64,000 nt of DNA. It comes from Halogeometricum limi (GTDB lineage Archaea; Halobacteriota; Halobacteria; Halobacteriales; Haloferacaceae). A program made the position numbers and the translations under genes. The stretch covers positions 124,001 through 188,000 of the forward strand of contig NZ_FOYS01000003.1 of assembly GCF_900115785.1 (NCBI RefSeq), given 5' to 3'. Under the pieces are notes generated by a model that did not search any database, had not been told where the DNA came from, and saw only the letters and a program-made list of their open reading frames with translations. Positions 45,899 to 54,517 of the stretch are shown here, one piece after another (the first letter of the stretch is position 1; every line of letters starts with the position of its first letter).

Positions 45899-47191
45899 TC
45901 AGTCGTCGGCGACGCTGCCGTCGATGCTGTCCCGGTGGAGGTGACACGCCGCGAAGTGGCGACTGGCTCCGTGTTCCGCCTCCACCTCGTACGACGGCAC
46001 CTCCTTCGCGCAGATGCTCTGCTCTGCGAACGACTCGGCCATCCGCTCCTCGGCGGCGTCCCAGTCGTCGCTCAGGACGTCGTCGATGCTCGACTCGACG
46101 ATGGAGCCCGCTTCGCCGGACGGCGTGCCGTCGGGGAAGAACTCCCCGCGGAGCGACGCCTCGCCGTCCGCCTCGAACGTGCGGCGTTCGGTCTCGCGCA
46201 TGAACTCCTTTATCTGGTCCCACTGGGTGTCCGAGAGGTCGTACTCGTCGGGCGCGATGAGTCGCGGACACCGCGTCCGGAACCGGCACCCGGACGGCGG
46301 GTCGATGGGCGACGGCACGTCGCCTTCGAGGACGCCGCGTTGGCCGCCCGCCCGCGGGTCGGGAACCGGAATCGACTGCAGGAGCGCCCGCGTGTACGGG
46401 TGCTGTGGGTTCTCGAACAGCTCTTCGGTGTCCGAGAGTTCGACCAACTGTCCGAGGTACATCACGGCGACGCGGTCGGAGATGTGCCGGATGACGGAGA
46501 GGTCGTGACTGATGAACAGGTAGGTGAGACCGAACTCTTCCTGCAGGTCACGCATCGTGTTCAGCACCTGCGCCTGGATGGAGGCGTCGAGCGCCGAGGT
46601 GGGTTCGTCACAGACGATGAAGTCCGGGTTGACCGCGAGTGCGCGAGCGAGGTTGACGCGCTGTCGCTGCCCGCCGGAGAACTGGTGCGGATAGCGATTG
46701 TAGTGCTGGGGGTCGAGACCGACTTTCTCCAGGAGCATCCGCGCGCGCTGCTCGCGTTCGCCCTCGTAGAGGCCGTGGGCCTTCATCGGTTCCTCGACGA
46801 TGGGGCCGACCTTCATCCGCGGGTCCAGCGAGGACTGCGGGTCCTGGAAGATCATCTGCATGTCCTCGCGCATCGAGCGGAGTTCCTCCCCGCTCATCTC
46901 CGCGAGGTTGTCGTCTTTGAACCACACCGCACCGTCGGTGGGTTCGAGGAGGCGAAGCACCGTTCGCGCGAGCGTGGACTTGCCACACCCGGACTCGCCG
47001 ACCAGACCCAGCGTCTCGCCTTTGGCGATATCGAACGTCACGTCGTCGACGGCTTTCACTTCCTCGTCGTTGAACAGACTCGCGATGAGTCCGCTTCCCT
47101 GACTGAAGTACTTCGTCAGGCCTTCGACCCGGAGCAGCGTGTCCCCGAAGCCGATATCGTCGGTGCTCTCTGACATCATAGCCTTGCTCAT
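45899..47191 (-). CDS. Oligopeptide/dipeptide ABC transporter ATP-binding protein DppF/OppF
   Basis: 430 residues. Walker [12 protein letters not shown], signature [15 protein letters not shown], Walker [14 protein letters not shown], and the C-terminal oligopeptide-transporter extension with [13 protein letters not shown]. The start overlaps the stop of the preceding DppD gene by 4 bp. Later ATGs exist at residues 5 and 6, but the first preserves the coupling. It energises uptake with DppD and the two permeases. Haloarchaea usually have several such systems; the ligand is unassigned. Confidence 0.93.
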   Translation of the reverse strand: MSKAMMSESTDDIGFGDTLLRVEGLTKYFSQGSGLIASLFNDEEVKAVDDVTFDIAKGETLGLVGESGCGKSTLARTVLRLLEPTDGAVWFKDDNLAEMSGEELRSMREDMQMIFQDPQSSLDPRMKVGPIVEEPMKAHGLYEGEREQRARMLLEKVGLDPQHYNRYPHQFSGGQRQRVNLARALAVNPDFIVCDEPTSALDASIQAQVLNTMRDLQEEFGLTYLFISHDLSVIRHISDRVAVMYLGQLVELSDTEELFENPQHPYTRALLQSIPVPDPRAGGQRGVLEGDVPSPIDPPSGCRFRTRCPRLIAPDEYDLSDTQWDQIKEFMRETERRTFEADGEASLRGEFFPDGTPSGEAGSIVESSIDDVLSDDWDAAEERMAESFAEQSICAKEVPSYEVEAEHGASRHFAACHLHRDSIDGSVADD

Positions 47192-48303
47192 TGTCCGTCA
47201 CCTCGCGCTTCGACGAGTCCACCGCTGAACGCGTCCGTCGCCTCCGTGTCGAGGGATTCGGCGTCGTCGTACCCGACGTCCTCGTACTTCACGCACGAGA
47301 CGAAGTGAGAGGACTCGTCGGGGTCGCTCACGTCTTGATACGTCGGGTGGACCTCTTTACAGACGGTCCGCGCCTCCGGACACCGAGTGTGGAACCGACA
47401 CCCCGACGGCGGGTTGATGGCCTCGGGCATGACGCCCTTTATCGGATTGAGTTCGTCGACGCTCTGGTCCGGTCGCGGGATGGAGTTCAAGAGCGCCTCC
47501 GTATACGGGTGCCGCGTCGCGTGGAACAGGTCGTCCACGTCGGCCTGTTCGATGATTTCGCCGAGGTACATCACGTTCACGCGGTCGCATATCTCGGCGA
47601 CGACGCCCAGGTCGTGCGTGACCCAGACGAACGACGTGTTGTACTTCTGCTGGAGGTCCTCGACCAGGTCGAGAATCTGCCCCTCGACGGTCACGTCGAG
47701 CGCCGTCGTCGGTTCGTCGGCGATGATGAGGTCGGGTTCGCAGGCGAGCGCCATCGCGATGATGACGCGCTGGCGCATCCCGCCCGAGAACTGGTGCGGG
47801 TAGCTCTCGTAGCGCTTCTCGGGTTCGGGGATGCCGACCTCCCGAAGCATGTCGACGGCGATCTCCTTCGCGCGCTTCGAGGAGACGTCGCGGTTTATCT
47901 CGATGAACTCGCGGAGCTGTGCGCCGACCTTGAACACGGGGTTCAGCGCCTCCATCGGGTCCTGGAAGATGATCGCTATCTCCCGACCGCGAATCTGCTT
48001 TCGCATCTCCTCGTTCGAGAGCATCTCGGGGGACCGGCGGAGTTCGCCGTCCGGTCCCTCCTCGAAGTCGACGATCTTCTTTCCTTTGTACGTCACCGTG
48101 CCGCCGACGATTTCGCCGGGGTCTTCGACCAGTCGCATTATCGAACTCGTCGCGACCGACTTACCGGCGCCGGACTCGCCCACGAGGCCGACGAGTTCCC
48201 CTTCGTTCACCTCGAAGGAGATGCCGTCCACCGCGCGGACGGTCCCCTCCTCGGTGAAGAACTGCGTCTTCAGGTTCTCGACTTTGAGTATTGGTTCGCT
48301 CAT
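47188..48303 (-). CDS. Oligopeptide/dipeptide ABC transporter ATP-binding protein DppD
   Basis: 371 residues. Walker [13 protein letters not shown], signature [15 protein letters not shown], Walker [14 protein letters not shown], and the C-terminal [20 protein letters not shown] zinc/iron-sulfur-like cysteine cluster typical of OppD/DppD. It is coupled to DppC upstream (1-bp overlap at 48303) and DppF downstream (4-bp overlap). Confidence 0.93.
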   Translation of the reverse strand: MSEPILKVENLKTQFFTEEGTVRAVDGISFEVNEGELVGLVGESGAGKSVATSSIMRLVEDPGEIVGGTVTYKGKKIVDFEEGPDGELRRSPEMLSNEEMRKQIRGREIAIIFQDPMEALNPVFKVGAQLREFIEINRDVSSKRAKEIAVDMLREVGIPEPEKRYESYPHQFSGGMRQRVIIAMALACEPDLIIADEPTTALDVTVEGQILDLVEDLQQKYNTSFVWVTHDLGVVAEICDRVNVMYLGEIIEQADVDDLFHATRHPYTEALLNSIPRPDQSVDELNPIKGVMPEAINPPSGCRFHTRCPEARTVCKEVHPTYQDVSDPDESSHFVSCVKYEDVGYDDAESLDTEATDAFSGGLVEARGDGQ

Positions 48304-49325
48304 TAGTTGTTGATCCGTGGGTCGAGTGCGTCACGCAGGCCGTCACCGATGAGGTTGAAACCGACGACGGTAATCAGGATGGCGATGCCCGGCCAGATGC
48401 TGAACCACGGGTTCGGCAGCATGTACTGCCGGGAGTTAGACAGCATCTGTCCCCACGACGGCGTCGGCGGCTGCGCCCCGTAACCGAGGAACGACAGTCC
48501 GGCGATGATGAGGATGTTCACACCGACCTGCAGCGTCGCCTGCACGAGGATGGGTGCGAAACTGTTCGGGATGACGTGCCGAAGGATGATGTCGCGGTCG
48601 CGGACCCCGGCCGCGCGCGCGGCCTCGATGTAGTCCTCCTCGCGCACCGAGAGCACGCGCGAGCGGATGAGGCGGGCGAACGTCGGGATGGTCGCGATAC
48701 CGACACCGATCATCGCGAACGTCAGATTCCGTCCGAATGCGGTCATGAACGCGATGACCAGGATGAGGAACGGGATGGCGTACAGCGTCTCGGAGCCGCG
48801 CATGAGGGCGTCGTCGATCCAGCCGCCGTAGTAGCCGGCGACCGCGCCGACGAGCATCCCGAGCACCATCGCGATACCGGTCGCGACGATGCCGACGGTG
48901 ATGGCGATGCGCGTCCCGTAGAACAGTCGGATGAGGACGTCGCGCCCGCGGTGGTCGGTTCCGAGCGGGTGCGCCCACGTGCCGGGCTGGTCGGGGTAGA
49001 GCTGGTTCGTCATGTAGACGGGCGGGCGGAGAATCTGGCCGGTCCCGTCGACGACGGGGTTGACCCAGAACGTGTTCGCGAGCAGGTACTGCTCGATACC
49101 GAGGTTCGCGAAGAACGTGAAGTCCGAGAGGAAGTCGAACAAGACGCCGTCGACGAAGGCGATGAACGCCACGAGCGTCATGAACGCGATGACGGCCAGT
49201 CCGGCCAGCGCCGTCGGGTCGCGCTTGACCTGCGAGAGGGTGTACCGAAGACCGACTCGTGCCTCTGGCTGTTCGGGTCCGCTCTCGTCTGCGTCAGTTC
49301 TGTTTGTTGCGTTCGACATGTTCAT
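48303..49325 (-). CDS. Oligopeptide ABC transporter permease DppC
   Basis: 340 residues, with an N-terminal helix region, an external loop and about five more helices. The EAA loop is EAARAAGVRDRDIILRHVIPNSFAP, which docks on the ATPases. LGTDHRGRDVLIRLFYGTRI is the DppC signature. It shares 1 bp with the DppD start and overlaps the DppB stop by 4 bp. Confidence 0.93.
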   Translation of the reverse strand: MNMSNATNRTDADESGPEQPEARVGLRYTLSQVKRDPTALAGLAVIAFMTLVAFIAFVDGVLFDFLSDFTFFANLGIEQYLLANTFWVNPVVDGTGQILRPPVYMTNQLYPDQPGTWAHPLGTDHRGRDVLIRLFYGTRIAITVGIVATGIAMVLGMLVGAVAGYYGGWIDDALMRGSETLYAIPFLILVIAFMTAFGRNLTFAMIGVGIATIPTFARLIRSRVLSVREEDYIEAARAAGVRDRDIILRHVIPNSFAPILVQATLQVGVNILIIAGLSFLGYGAQPPTPSWGQMLSNSRQYMLPNPWFSIWPGIAILITVVGFNLIGDGLRDALDPRINN

Positions 49326-50320
49326 TCACTCCCGTCGAAGGAGACGCGGGGGTCGACGTAGGCGTACGAGAGGTCCGTCAGGATGACACCGATGACGAAC
49401 ACGAGACCGAACACCAACGTCGTACCCATCACGAGCTGGAAATCTTGGTTCTGGATGGCGGTAATGATGAGCCTCCCCATCCCGTTGATGGAGAAGACCG
49501 TCTCCGTGAGGACTGCGCCGCCCAACGCGCCGGTCAGTTGGAGACCGACGAGCGTGATGAGGGGCAGTTGCGCGTTCCGGAAGGCGTGCTTGCGGACGAT
49601 CTTCGTCTCGCTGACGCCGTAGGCGCGGGCGAGTTTCACGTACTCCTCACCGAGCACTTCGAGCATCGACGAGCGTTCGATGCGGGTGAACGCCGCCATC
49701 TGCAACGTGCCGAGGGTGATGGTCGGCAAGATGAGATGGTGTATCGACTTCGCGATGACGCCCAACTGGTTCGCGGCCCCGTCCACGTTCGCGGGCGACT
49801 CCCACGGGAGGATGAGGTTCGTCGCCGGGAAGATGTCGAGCCAGAACGAGAAGACGATGATGAGCATCAGACCGATCCAGAAGGAGGGCGTGCTCACGCC
49901 GAACAGCGCCACGACTCGCGAGATGTGGTCCGTCGGCTTGTTCCGGCGCTTCGCGGAGATGATGCCGAGCGGAACGGCGGTCAAGAGGGCGAAGGTGAAA
50001 CTGGAGAGCAGCAGGTAGAGCGTCACCGGCAGGCGCTCTGCGATCTTCTGCGTGACGGGCACTCCGTAGTACAGACTCGTGCCGAGGTCCAGTCGGACCA
50101 CGTCGAACAGGTAGTTGAAGTACCGAACGTGGAGGGGCTGGTCGAGTCCGAACTTTGCGCGGATGGCTTCGGCTTGTTGTGCGCTCGGCGACGGACCGAG
50201 CATGATCTGTACGGGGTCGCCCGGGATCGCATCAGTGAGGAGGAACGTGATCGTAATCACGCCCACGATCACCGGAATCGACTGCAAGAGCCGACTGATG
50301 GTATAGCGAAGGCGTCCCAT
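49322..50320 (-). CDS. Oligopeptide ABC transporter permease DppB
   Basis: 332 residues with six membrane helices. Landmarks: ITFLLTDAIPGDPVQIMLG near the N-terminus and an EAA-type loop VKLARAYGVSETKIVRKHAFRNAQLPL. It pairs with DppC to form the channel. The substrate-binding gene lies upstream (100 bp), giving the order A-B-C-D-F. Confidence 0.94.
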   Translation of the reverse strand: MGRLRYTISRLLQSIPVIVGVITITFLLTDAIPGDPVQIMLGPSPSAQQAEAIRAKFGLDQPLHVRYFNYLFDVVRLDLGTSLYYGVPVTQKIAERLPVTLYLLLSSFTFALLTAVPLGIISAKRRNKPTDHISRVVALFGVSTPSFWIGLMLIIVFSFWLDIFPATNLILPWESPANVDGAANQLGVIAKSIHHLILPTITLGTLQMAAFTRIERSSMLEVLGEEYVKLARAYGVSETKIVRKHAFRNAQLPLITLVGLQLTGALGGAVLTETVFSINGMGRLIITAIQNQDFQLVMGTTLVFGLVFVIGVILTDLSYAYVDPRVSFDGSE

Positions 50321-50421
50321 TTGTCACACCACACACCGTGTCGCGGTCATGTATGTCTCTAAGCGTGGATTAGCGGTTGGTTTGTACATAAATATGGCGT
50401 CTCCGCCTCCGTGCGGGCAGT

Positions 50422-52122
50422 TTACTTGTTGCCGACGGAGACGTTGTTGTAATCGCTAGTGATCGAGAAGCTGCTCACCGGGTGCGAGCGGAAGTCCTCG
50501 ACGTAGTCCTTCACACCGAAGCTGTTCTTCAGGTTGTAGGCGGGCAGGTGGACGCGGTCCTCGAGGAGCGTCGTCGTCGCCTCCTCGTAGAGCGCTTTGC
50601 GCTCTTCACGCTCGGGCGTGCGGCGCGCTTCGATGAACTTCTCGCTCACCTGTTTGCCGGCCTCGCTGTTGTTCCCGTAGAACGTCCCGTTCGTCACGCC
50701 GAGGGTGTTCTCGTCGCGACCGAAGAGGTAGTACGTGAACGCGTCGGGGTCGGGCGTACCGGACCATCCGAGCGTGTAGATGTTGTACTCGCTCTCGTCA
50801 CCGGAGACGTACTTGTCGAGGAACGCACCCCAGTCGAGACGCTGGACGGTGGCGTCCCAACCGGCTTCCTTGATCCCGTTAGAGATCGTGATACCGATCT
50901 GTTCACGCTTGTCGTCCGGGGGCACGATGACCTTGAACGTGTAGTCGTCCGGCACACCGGCCTCCTCGAGCAGCGCCTTCGTCTGGTCGACGTCCTTGCC
51001 GTGCGGAATCTGCTTCCACTCGTCGAGCGGGAAGCCCCAGCTCTCGGCGATGGAGAGCGGGTACGGGCTGTACTGACGGACACCCGTCGGCTCGACGTAG
51101 GAGCTGACGGCCTGGTCCATGTCGAAGGCGTAGTCGATGGCCTCGCGGACCTTCGGGTCCGTCGTGGGACCCTCGTTGCAGTTGAACGCGGCGTAGAAGT
51201 AGCCGATGCCGGGTACTTCCTCGATGCTCGCGTCCTGGATGCTGCGGACGGTCGGGTACTGCTTTGGCGGAATCTCCTCGATGATGTCGTTCTCGCCGTT
51301 CTTGAGGGTCGTGACGCGCGTCGTCGCCTCTTCGACGGGGACGAACTCTATCTCGTCGAGGTTCGGCTTGGGGTCGCCCCAGTAGTCGGGGTTGGCGGCG
51401 AGGCGCGCGAAGTTGCCTTCCTGCCACTCCTCGAACGTGAACGGACCGGAGCCGACGAGGGAGTTACCGGTGTTGAACGCTTCCTTGTCCTCCTCGCGGA
51501 CGGACTTGGGAACGACGTACCACGTGAGCGTCGTCTTGAACGGCGCGTACGGATACTTGAGGTTGAACTGAACGGTTCGCTCGTCGACGGCCTCGACGGT
51601 GTCGATCATGTTCAGTTCGGAGGCGTTCTCGGTGTTCTCCGCGACCGGCGCCTCGTACGAGTACTTCACGTCTTCCGCGGTGACGGGGTCACCGTTGGAG
51701 AACGTCGCGCCCTCCTTGATGGTGACCGTAAAGCGCTTCCCGTCGTTCTCGACGGTCGGGCTTCCCTCTGCGAGGAGGGGGACGATGCCCGTGTTCTCGT
51801 CGTACGTGTAGAGCCCTTCGACCACTCGGTCGACGACCTGCGACGACGGAACGTCGTTCAGGACGAGGGGGTCGAACTCGAGGGGGCTCTTGACGAGCGC
51901 GATGCGGAGTTTGCCACCGGAGCTCTGACCGCCCTCGGTACTCTCGCTCTCGGTGCTGTCGCCACCGGAGCTGTCGCCACCGGAGCTCGTACCGGTGCCT
52001 TCTGTCTCGTCACCGGAGCCGCCAGCACATCCGGCGAGACCTGCGATACCTGCGCCACCGATTCCTTGGAGGACACGGCGACGGTTCAGTTGACTGTGAA
52101 ATGTCTTGTTTTCGTCTGGCAT
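50422..52122 (-). CDS. Oligopeptide ABC transporter substrate-binding lipoprotein
   Basis: 566 residues. The N-terminus has a twin-arginine motif (LNRRRVLQGIGGAGIAGLAGC) with a lipobox Cys32, then a Gly/Ser/Glu-rich spacer (33-67) like other haloarchaeal lipoproteins. The SBP_bac_5 fold follows: PLVLNDVPSSQVVDRVVEGLYTYD, ITIKEGATFSNGDPVTAEDVKYSYE, and a C-terminal VHLPAYNLKNSFG. It captures peptides or other small substrates outside the cell and delivers them to DppBCDF. A TATA element at 52173-52179 drives the operon. Confidence 0.93.
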   Translation of the reverse strand: MPDENKTFHSQLNRRRVLQGIGGAGIAGLAGCAGGSGDETEGTGTSSGGDSSGGDSTESESTEGGQSSGGKLRIALVKSPLEFDPLVLNDVPSSQVVDRVVEGLYTYDENTGIVPLLAEGSPTVENDGKRFTVTIKEGATFSNGDPVTAEDVKYSYEAPVAENTENASELNMIDTVEAVDERTVQFNLKYPYAPFKTTLTWYVVPKSVREEDKEAFNTGNSLVGSGPFTFEEWQEGNFARLAANPDYWGDPKPNLDEIEFVPVEEATTRVTTLKNGENDIIEEIPPKQYPTVRSIQDASIEEVPGIGYFYAAFNCNEGPTTDPKVREAIDYAFDMDQAVSSYVEPTGVRQYSPYPLSIAESWGFPLDEWKQIPHGKDVDQTKALLEEAGVPDDYTFKVIVPPDDKREQIGITISNGIKEAGWDATVQRLDWGAFLDKYVSGDESEYNIYTLGWSGTPDPDAFTYYLFGRDENTLGVTNGTFYGNNSEAGKQVSEKFIEARRTPEREERKALYEEATTTLLEDRVHLPAYNLKNSFGVKDYVEDFRSHPVSSFSITSDYNNVSVGNK

Positions 52123-52500
52123 GGGTTAGTGCACCTTGTGTTGAGGGATACCGTGAATCAGCCACTGGTCGAATAAATACCTGACGAATGGTCTTTGATA
52201 TCGGCAATTCTTGATTTTGGACGCGTGAGAGTCCGAATATCAGCTTATTTCAACAATTAGAATGTTGAAAACATGCATGTAAAAACACTTACTGGTACAG
52301 CCCTGTTTTAATACGAACAGACCTTCTTACGGCCTCAAATAGTCCGTGTGTCTCTTCTACCGCTGAAACAGTAAACGAACGTCCGGTCCTATACCGTATG
52401 ATAGTTCGTTACCTTAATGTCTGGTAAGTGCTACCATATATGAATGTTGTGACTGACGCAAGTGAACAGAGCCATAGTGAGGGGGCCGGAACGCACTCGC
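52123..52500. other. 378-bp intergenic region with divergent promoters and inverted repeats
   Basis: It is markedly AT-rich compared with the rest of the window. On the minus strand TATTTATTC at 52172-52180 is a TATA box for the transporter operon. On the plus strand CATATATG at 52435-52442 is one for trmY. Between them lies an inverted repeat (52248-52270) directly followed by the palindrome ACATGCATGT (52271-52280). No gene is visible. Confidence 0.6.
52248..52280. repeat. 8-bp inverted repeat plus adjacent 10-bp palindrome
   Basis: Arms TTTCAACA (52248-52255) and TGTTGAAA (52263-52270) flank a 7-base centre; ACATGCATGT at 52271-52280 is itself palindromic. The pair sits about 70-100 bp upstream of the transporter TATA element and is a plausible regulator site. 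Confidence 0.5.
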
Positions 52501-53097
52501 ATGCGACAGTTCGTCATCATCGGTCACGACGCTCCGACGACACCCGATTTCTCGCTCGACGATCTGGCGGGGGGCGCCGGACGTCTGGACGTCCTCTGTC
52601 GGTGCGTCAACTCCGCGTTCTTCCTCTCGCACGCGATACGCGAGGACGTCCGCGTCCACCTCGTCCTCGGCGACGAGTTCACCGTCCGCTTCGAGGGGAG
52701 CGAACTCCGTCGGCTCAATCCCGACGAACGAAGCACGGCGGCGCTGATTCGGGGCGCACTGGAGGTTCGAGAGGAGGCCATCGGTCACATGCCCGCGGAG
52801 GGGAGTCCCGGGGTGAGCATCCGTCGGATGGACTTCGAGGCGACGCTCGACGCCGCCGCCGCGGACGCGACCGTCGTCGAACTCCACGAGGAGGGTGACG
52901 CCGTCGTGGACGTCGAACCCCCGGAGAATCCGCTGTTCGTTCTCTCGGACCACCACGACTTCACGGACGACGAGGCAAGCGTCCTCGCCGATGCGGCGGA
53001 CGAACGCGTCCGCCTCGGACCCGAGGTGTTGCACGCGGACCACTCCATCACCGTCGCGCACAACTACCTCGACACGGACGGGTTCACGACCTACTGA
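52501..53097 (+). CDS. trmY: tRNA (pseudouridine(54)-N1)-methyltransferase TrmY
   Basis: 198 residues from the ATG at 52501. SPOUT-class features: [44 protein letters not shown] at the start and a C-terminal trefoil-knot with [17 protein letters not shown] and [23 protein letters not shown]. TrmY methylates pseudouridine 54 to m1-Psi54 in archaeal tRNAs, using the product of Pus10. It is 63 bp upstream of the tRNA-Pro gene. Confidence 0.95.
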   Translation: MRQFVIIGHDAPTTPDFSLDDLAGGAGRLDVLCRCVNSAFFLSHAIREDVRVHLVLGDEFTVRFEGSELRRLNPDERSTAALIRGALEVREEAIGHMPAEGSPGVSIRRMDFEATLDAAAADATVVELHEEGDAVVDVEPPENPLFVLSDHHDFTDDEASVLADAADERVRLGPEVLHADHSITVAHNYLDTDGFTTY

Positions 53098-53129
53098 GAG
53101 CACGCGTGCGACACGCCGAATCACAACTG

Positions 53130-53134
53130 TTAAA
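53130..53134 (+). promoter_or_regulatory. Box A (TATA) of the tRNA-Pro gene
   Basis: TTAAA within CTGTTAAACACAG lies 27-31 bp before the mature tRNA 5' end, the expected distance for an archaeal promoter with a very short leader. Confidence 0.6.
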
Positions 53135-53160
53135 CACAGCGCAAGACTCAGTTCGTATGC

Positions 53161-53233
53161 GGGCCGGTGGGGTAGCTTGGTATCCTTCGGCCTTCGGGTG
53201 GCCGTAACCGCAGTTCGAATCTGCGCCGGCCCA
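53161..53233 (+). tRNA. tRNA-Pro (anticodon CGG)
   Basis: 73 nucleotides fold fully: acceptor GGGCCGG with CCGGCCC, discriminator A at 53233; D arm with GGTA; anticodon stem CGGCC/GGCCG with loop TTCGGGT, anticodon CGG; T arm CGCAG/CTGCG with loop TTCGAAT. It decodes CCG proline codons. No CCA is encoded; the 3' flank is a T-rich terminator. There is no intron. Two partial copies of its 3' portion lie just downstream. Confidence 0.96.
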
Positions 53234-53460
53234 TTTTCACCCCACTCTCTGTTTTTGTGAGCGGTTGTGCTGTAACCGCAGTTCGAATCTGCGCCGCCGC
53301 CGTGAACGGAGTGAACGGCGGGTCGTGACGAGCGAAGCGAAGTCACGGTGGCCCATTTTCACCCCACTCTCTGTTTTTGTGAGCGGTTGTGCTGTAACCG
53401 CAGTTCGAATCTGCGCCGCCGCCGTGAACGGCGTGAACGGCGTGAACGGCGGGTCGTGAC
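53204..53460 (+). repeat. Tandem partial copies of the tRNA-Pro 3' region
   Basis: A 25-bp segment of the tRNA (variable loop, T arm, first acceptor bases) at 53204-53228 recurs exactly at 53272-53296 and 53394-53418. The block from GGCCCATTTT to GTGAACGG (53228-53309) recurs with offset 122 (53350-53431). In the first copy the tRNA 3' end is split: after CTGCGCCG a 54-bp GC-rich segment (53297-53350) intervenes before GCCCATTTT. The second copy lacks the acceptor end. The spacer contains GTGAACGGC repeated two (53302-53319 with one mismatch) or three times. Confidence 0.92.
53234..53256 (+). terminator. T-run terminator of tRNA-Pro
   Basis: TTTT at 53234-53237 and TTTTT at 53252-53256 immediately follow the tRNA and would end its transcription. 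Both are repeated identically at 53356-53359 and 53374-53378 after the partial copy. Confidence 0.6.
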
Positions 53461-53551
53461 GTACTGCGTTCCACGACGGTCGCTAAACACAGTCATTGTT
53501 CATATTTTGAGTTAAATCCGAAGTAGAAATTCACGTTTCAGGACCCAGGAC

Positions 53552-53586
53552 GAATTTGGGTGGAAGTTCGGCAAATACTCATTTAA
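53552..53586 (+). promoter_or_regulatory. Conserved 35-bp promoter block of the ferritin-like gene
   Basis: The block starts GAATTTGGGTG, has GTTCGG in the middle and ends in a TATA-like ATTTAA. It is identical at 30 of 35 positions, without gaps, to the block at 62155-62189 upstream of the surface-protein gene. The distance to the start codon here is 43 bp. Confidence 0.7.
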
Positions 53587-53629
53587 CCGACAGGCGGAGT
53601 TGTGAGTGCGCTTCGGCGCGTGATTTCAG

Positions 53630-54391
53630 ATGACTGAAGACCACCAGACGGAAGACGAAACGAACGGCACACCGTTCGACGCGGCAGTACAGTCGGTTCA
53701 AGACGCAGTGAGTTCCCGGCGCGGATTCTTGGCGGGTTCGGCGGCGGCGGGCCTCGGCGCACTCACCTTCGGAACGTCGGGCGTGGCGGCCCAGCAGTCC
53801 AACGGGAACGGCGACCCGAAGGGCAACAGCGACGGAAAGGCGAACGAAAACGCCGTCTCGGACGTGGACGTGCTGAACTACGCGCTCACGCTCGAACACC
53901 TCGAAGACGCGTTCTACCAGCACAACCTGAAATCGCTTGGCGGCTACTACAGCCTGGAAACTATCGTCACTGCCGACATGCTCGACCACCTGCCGTACGT
54001 GGCACGGGAGCCCATCTACGGACACCTCACCGACATCGGCGAGCACGAGGCGGCCCACGTCGACACCATCGTGTCCGTCATCGAGCAACTCGGCGGGACG
54101 CCCGTCGAGAAGGCCGAGTACGAGTTCGGCACGATGAAGGCGAACAACCCGTCGGCGTTCTACAAGACGGCGATGGCGCTCGAGAACACGGGTGTACAGG
54201 CCTACCTCGGCGCACTGTCGCTCATCGACGACCCCGACCTCCAGACGGCGGCCGGGACCATCGCGACGGTCGAGGCGCGACACGCGTCCTACCTCAACCA
54301 TCTCAACGGCGCGGACCCGTTCCCGAACGCCTTCGACGAACCGAAGAGCATGGACGAAGTCCTCGAAATCGCGAGCCAGTTCATCGTCTAG
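53630..54391 (+). CDS. Tat-exported ferritin-like domain protein
   Basis: 253 residues. A twin-arginine signal (SSRRGFLAGSAAAGLGALTF, residues 24-45) is preceded by an acidic extension. The mature chain begins QQSNGNG and holds a Ferritin-2/DUF4439-like four-helix bundle: VLNYALTLEHLEDAFYQ (Glu and His ligands), HLTDIGEHEAAHVDTI, and a third metal-binding TVEARHASYLNHL. Ferritin-like proteins of this type bind a di-iron centre. The exported location suggests metal binding or stress protection at the surface. It shares its promoter block with the gene at 62211. Confidence 0.88.
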   Translation: MTEDHQTEDETNGTPFDAAVQSVQDAVSSRRGFLAGSAAAGLGALTFGTSGVAAQQSNGNGDPKGNSDGKANENAVSDVDVLNYALTLEHLEDAFYQHNLKSLGGYYSLETIVTADMLDHLPYVAREPIYGHLTDIGEHEAAHVDTIVSVIEQLGGTPVEKAEYEFGTMKANNPSAFYKTAMALENTGVQAYLGALSLIDDPDLQTAAGTIATVEARHASYLNHLNGADPFPNAFDEPKSMDEVLEIASQFIV

Positions 54392-54517
54392 AGCGACGGC
54401 CGCTCGAACATCTCACCACGTCACCCCTTCTTTTTCGACAGCGAAGACACCCCCAGCGCCGTTGCTCGGGTCGCAGGTCACAGCCGTTATGCCCGCCGCA
54501 CCCCTCCCCCGACACAG

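Larger units (their letters stand above)
53234..53629. other. 396-bp stretch with tRNA fragments and the ferritin-like gene promoter
   Basis: No protein gene is supported. From left to right it holds the tRNA terminator, two tRNA 3' fragments with GC-rich spacers, an AT-rich 50 bp at 53481-53530 that contains TAAACACAG (also found in the tRNA promoter), and the conserved promoter block at 53552-53586. Confidence 0.7.

Noticed and set aside
53297-53350. GAGCGAAGCGAAG words near the tRNA fragments as an IS end or attachment core
   Set aside because: Such words are common low-complexity sequence in haloarchaeal intergenic DNA; no transposase or matching terminal repeats are present.
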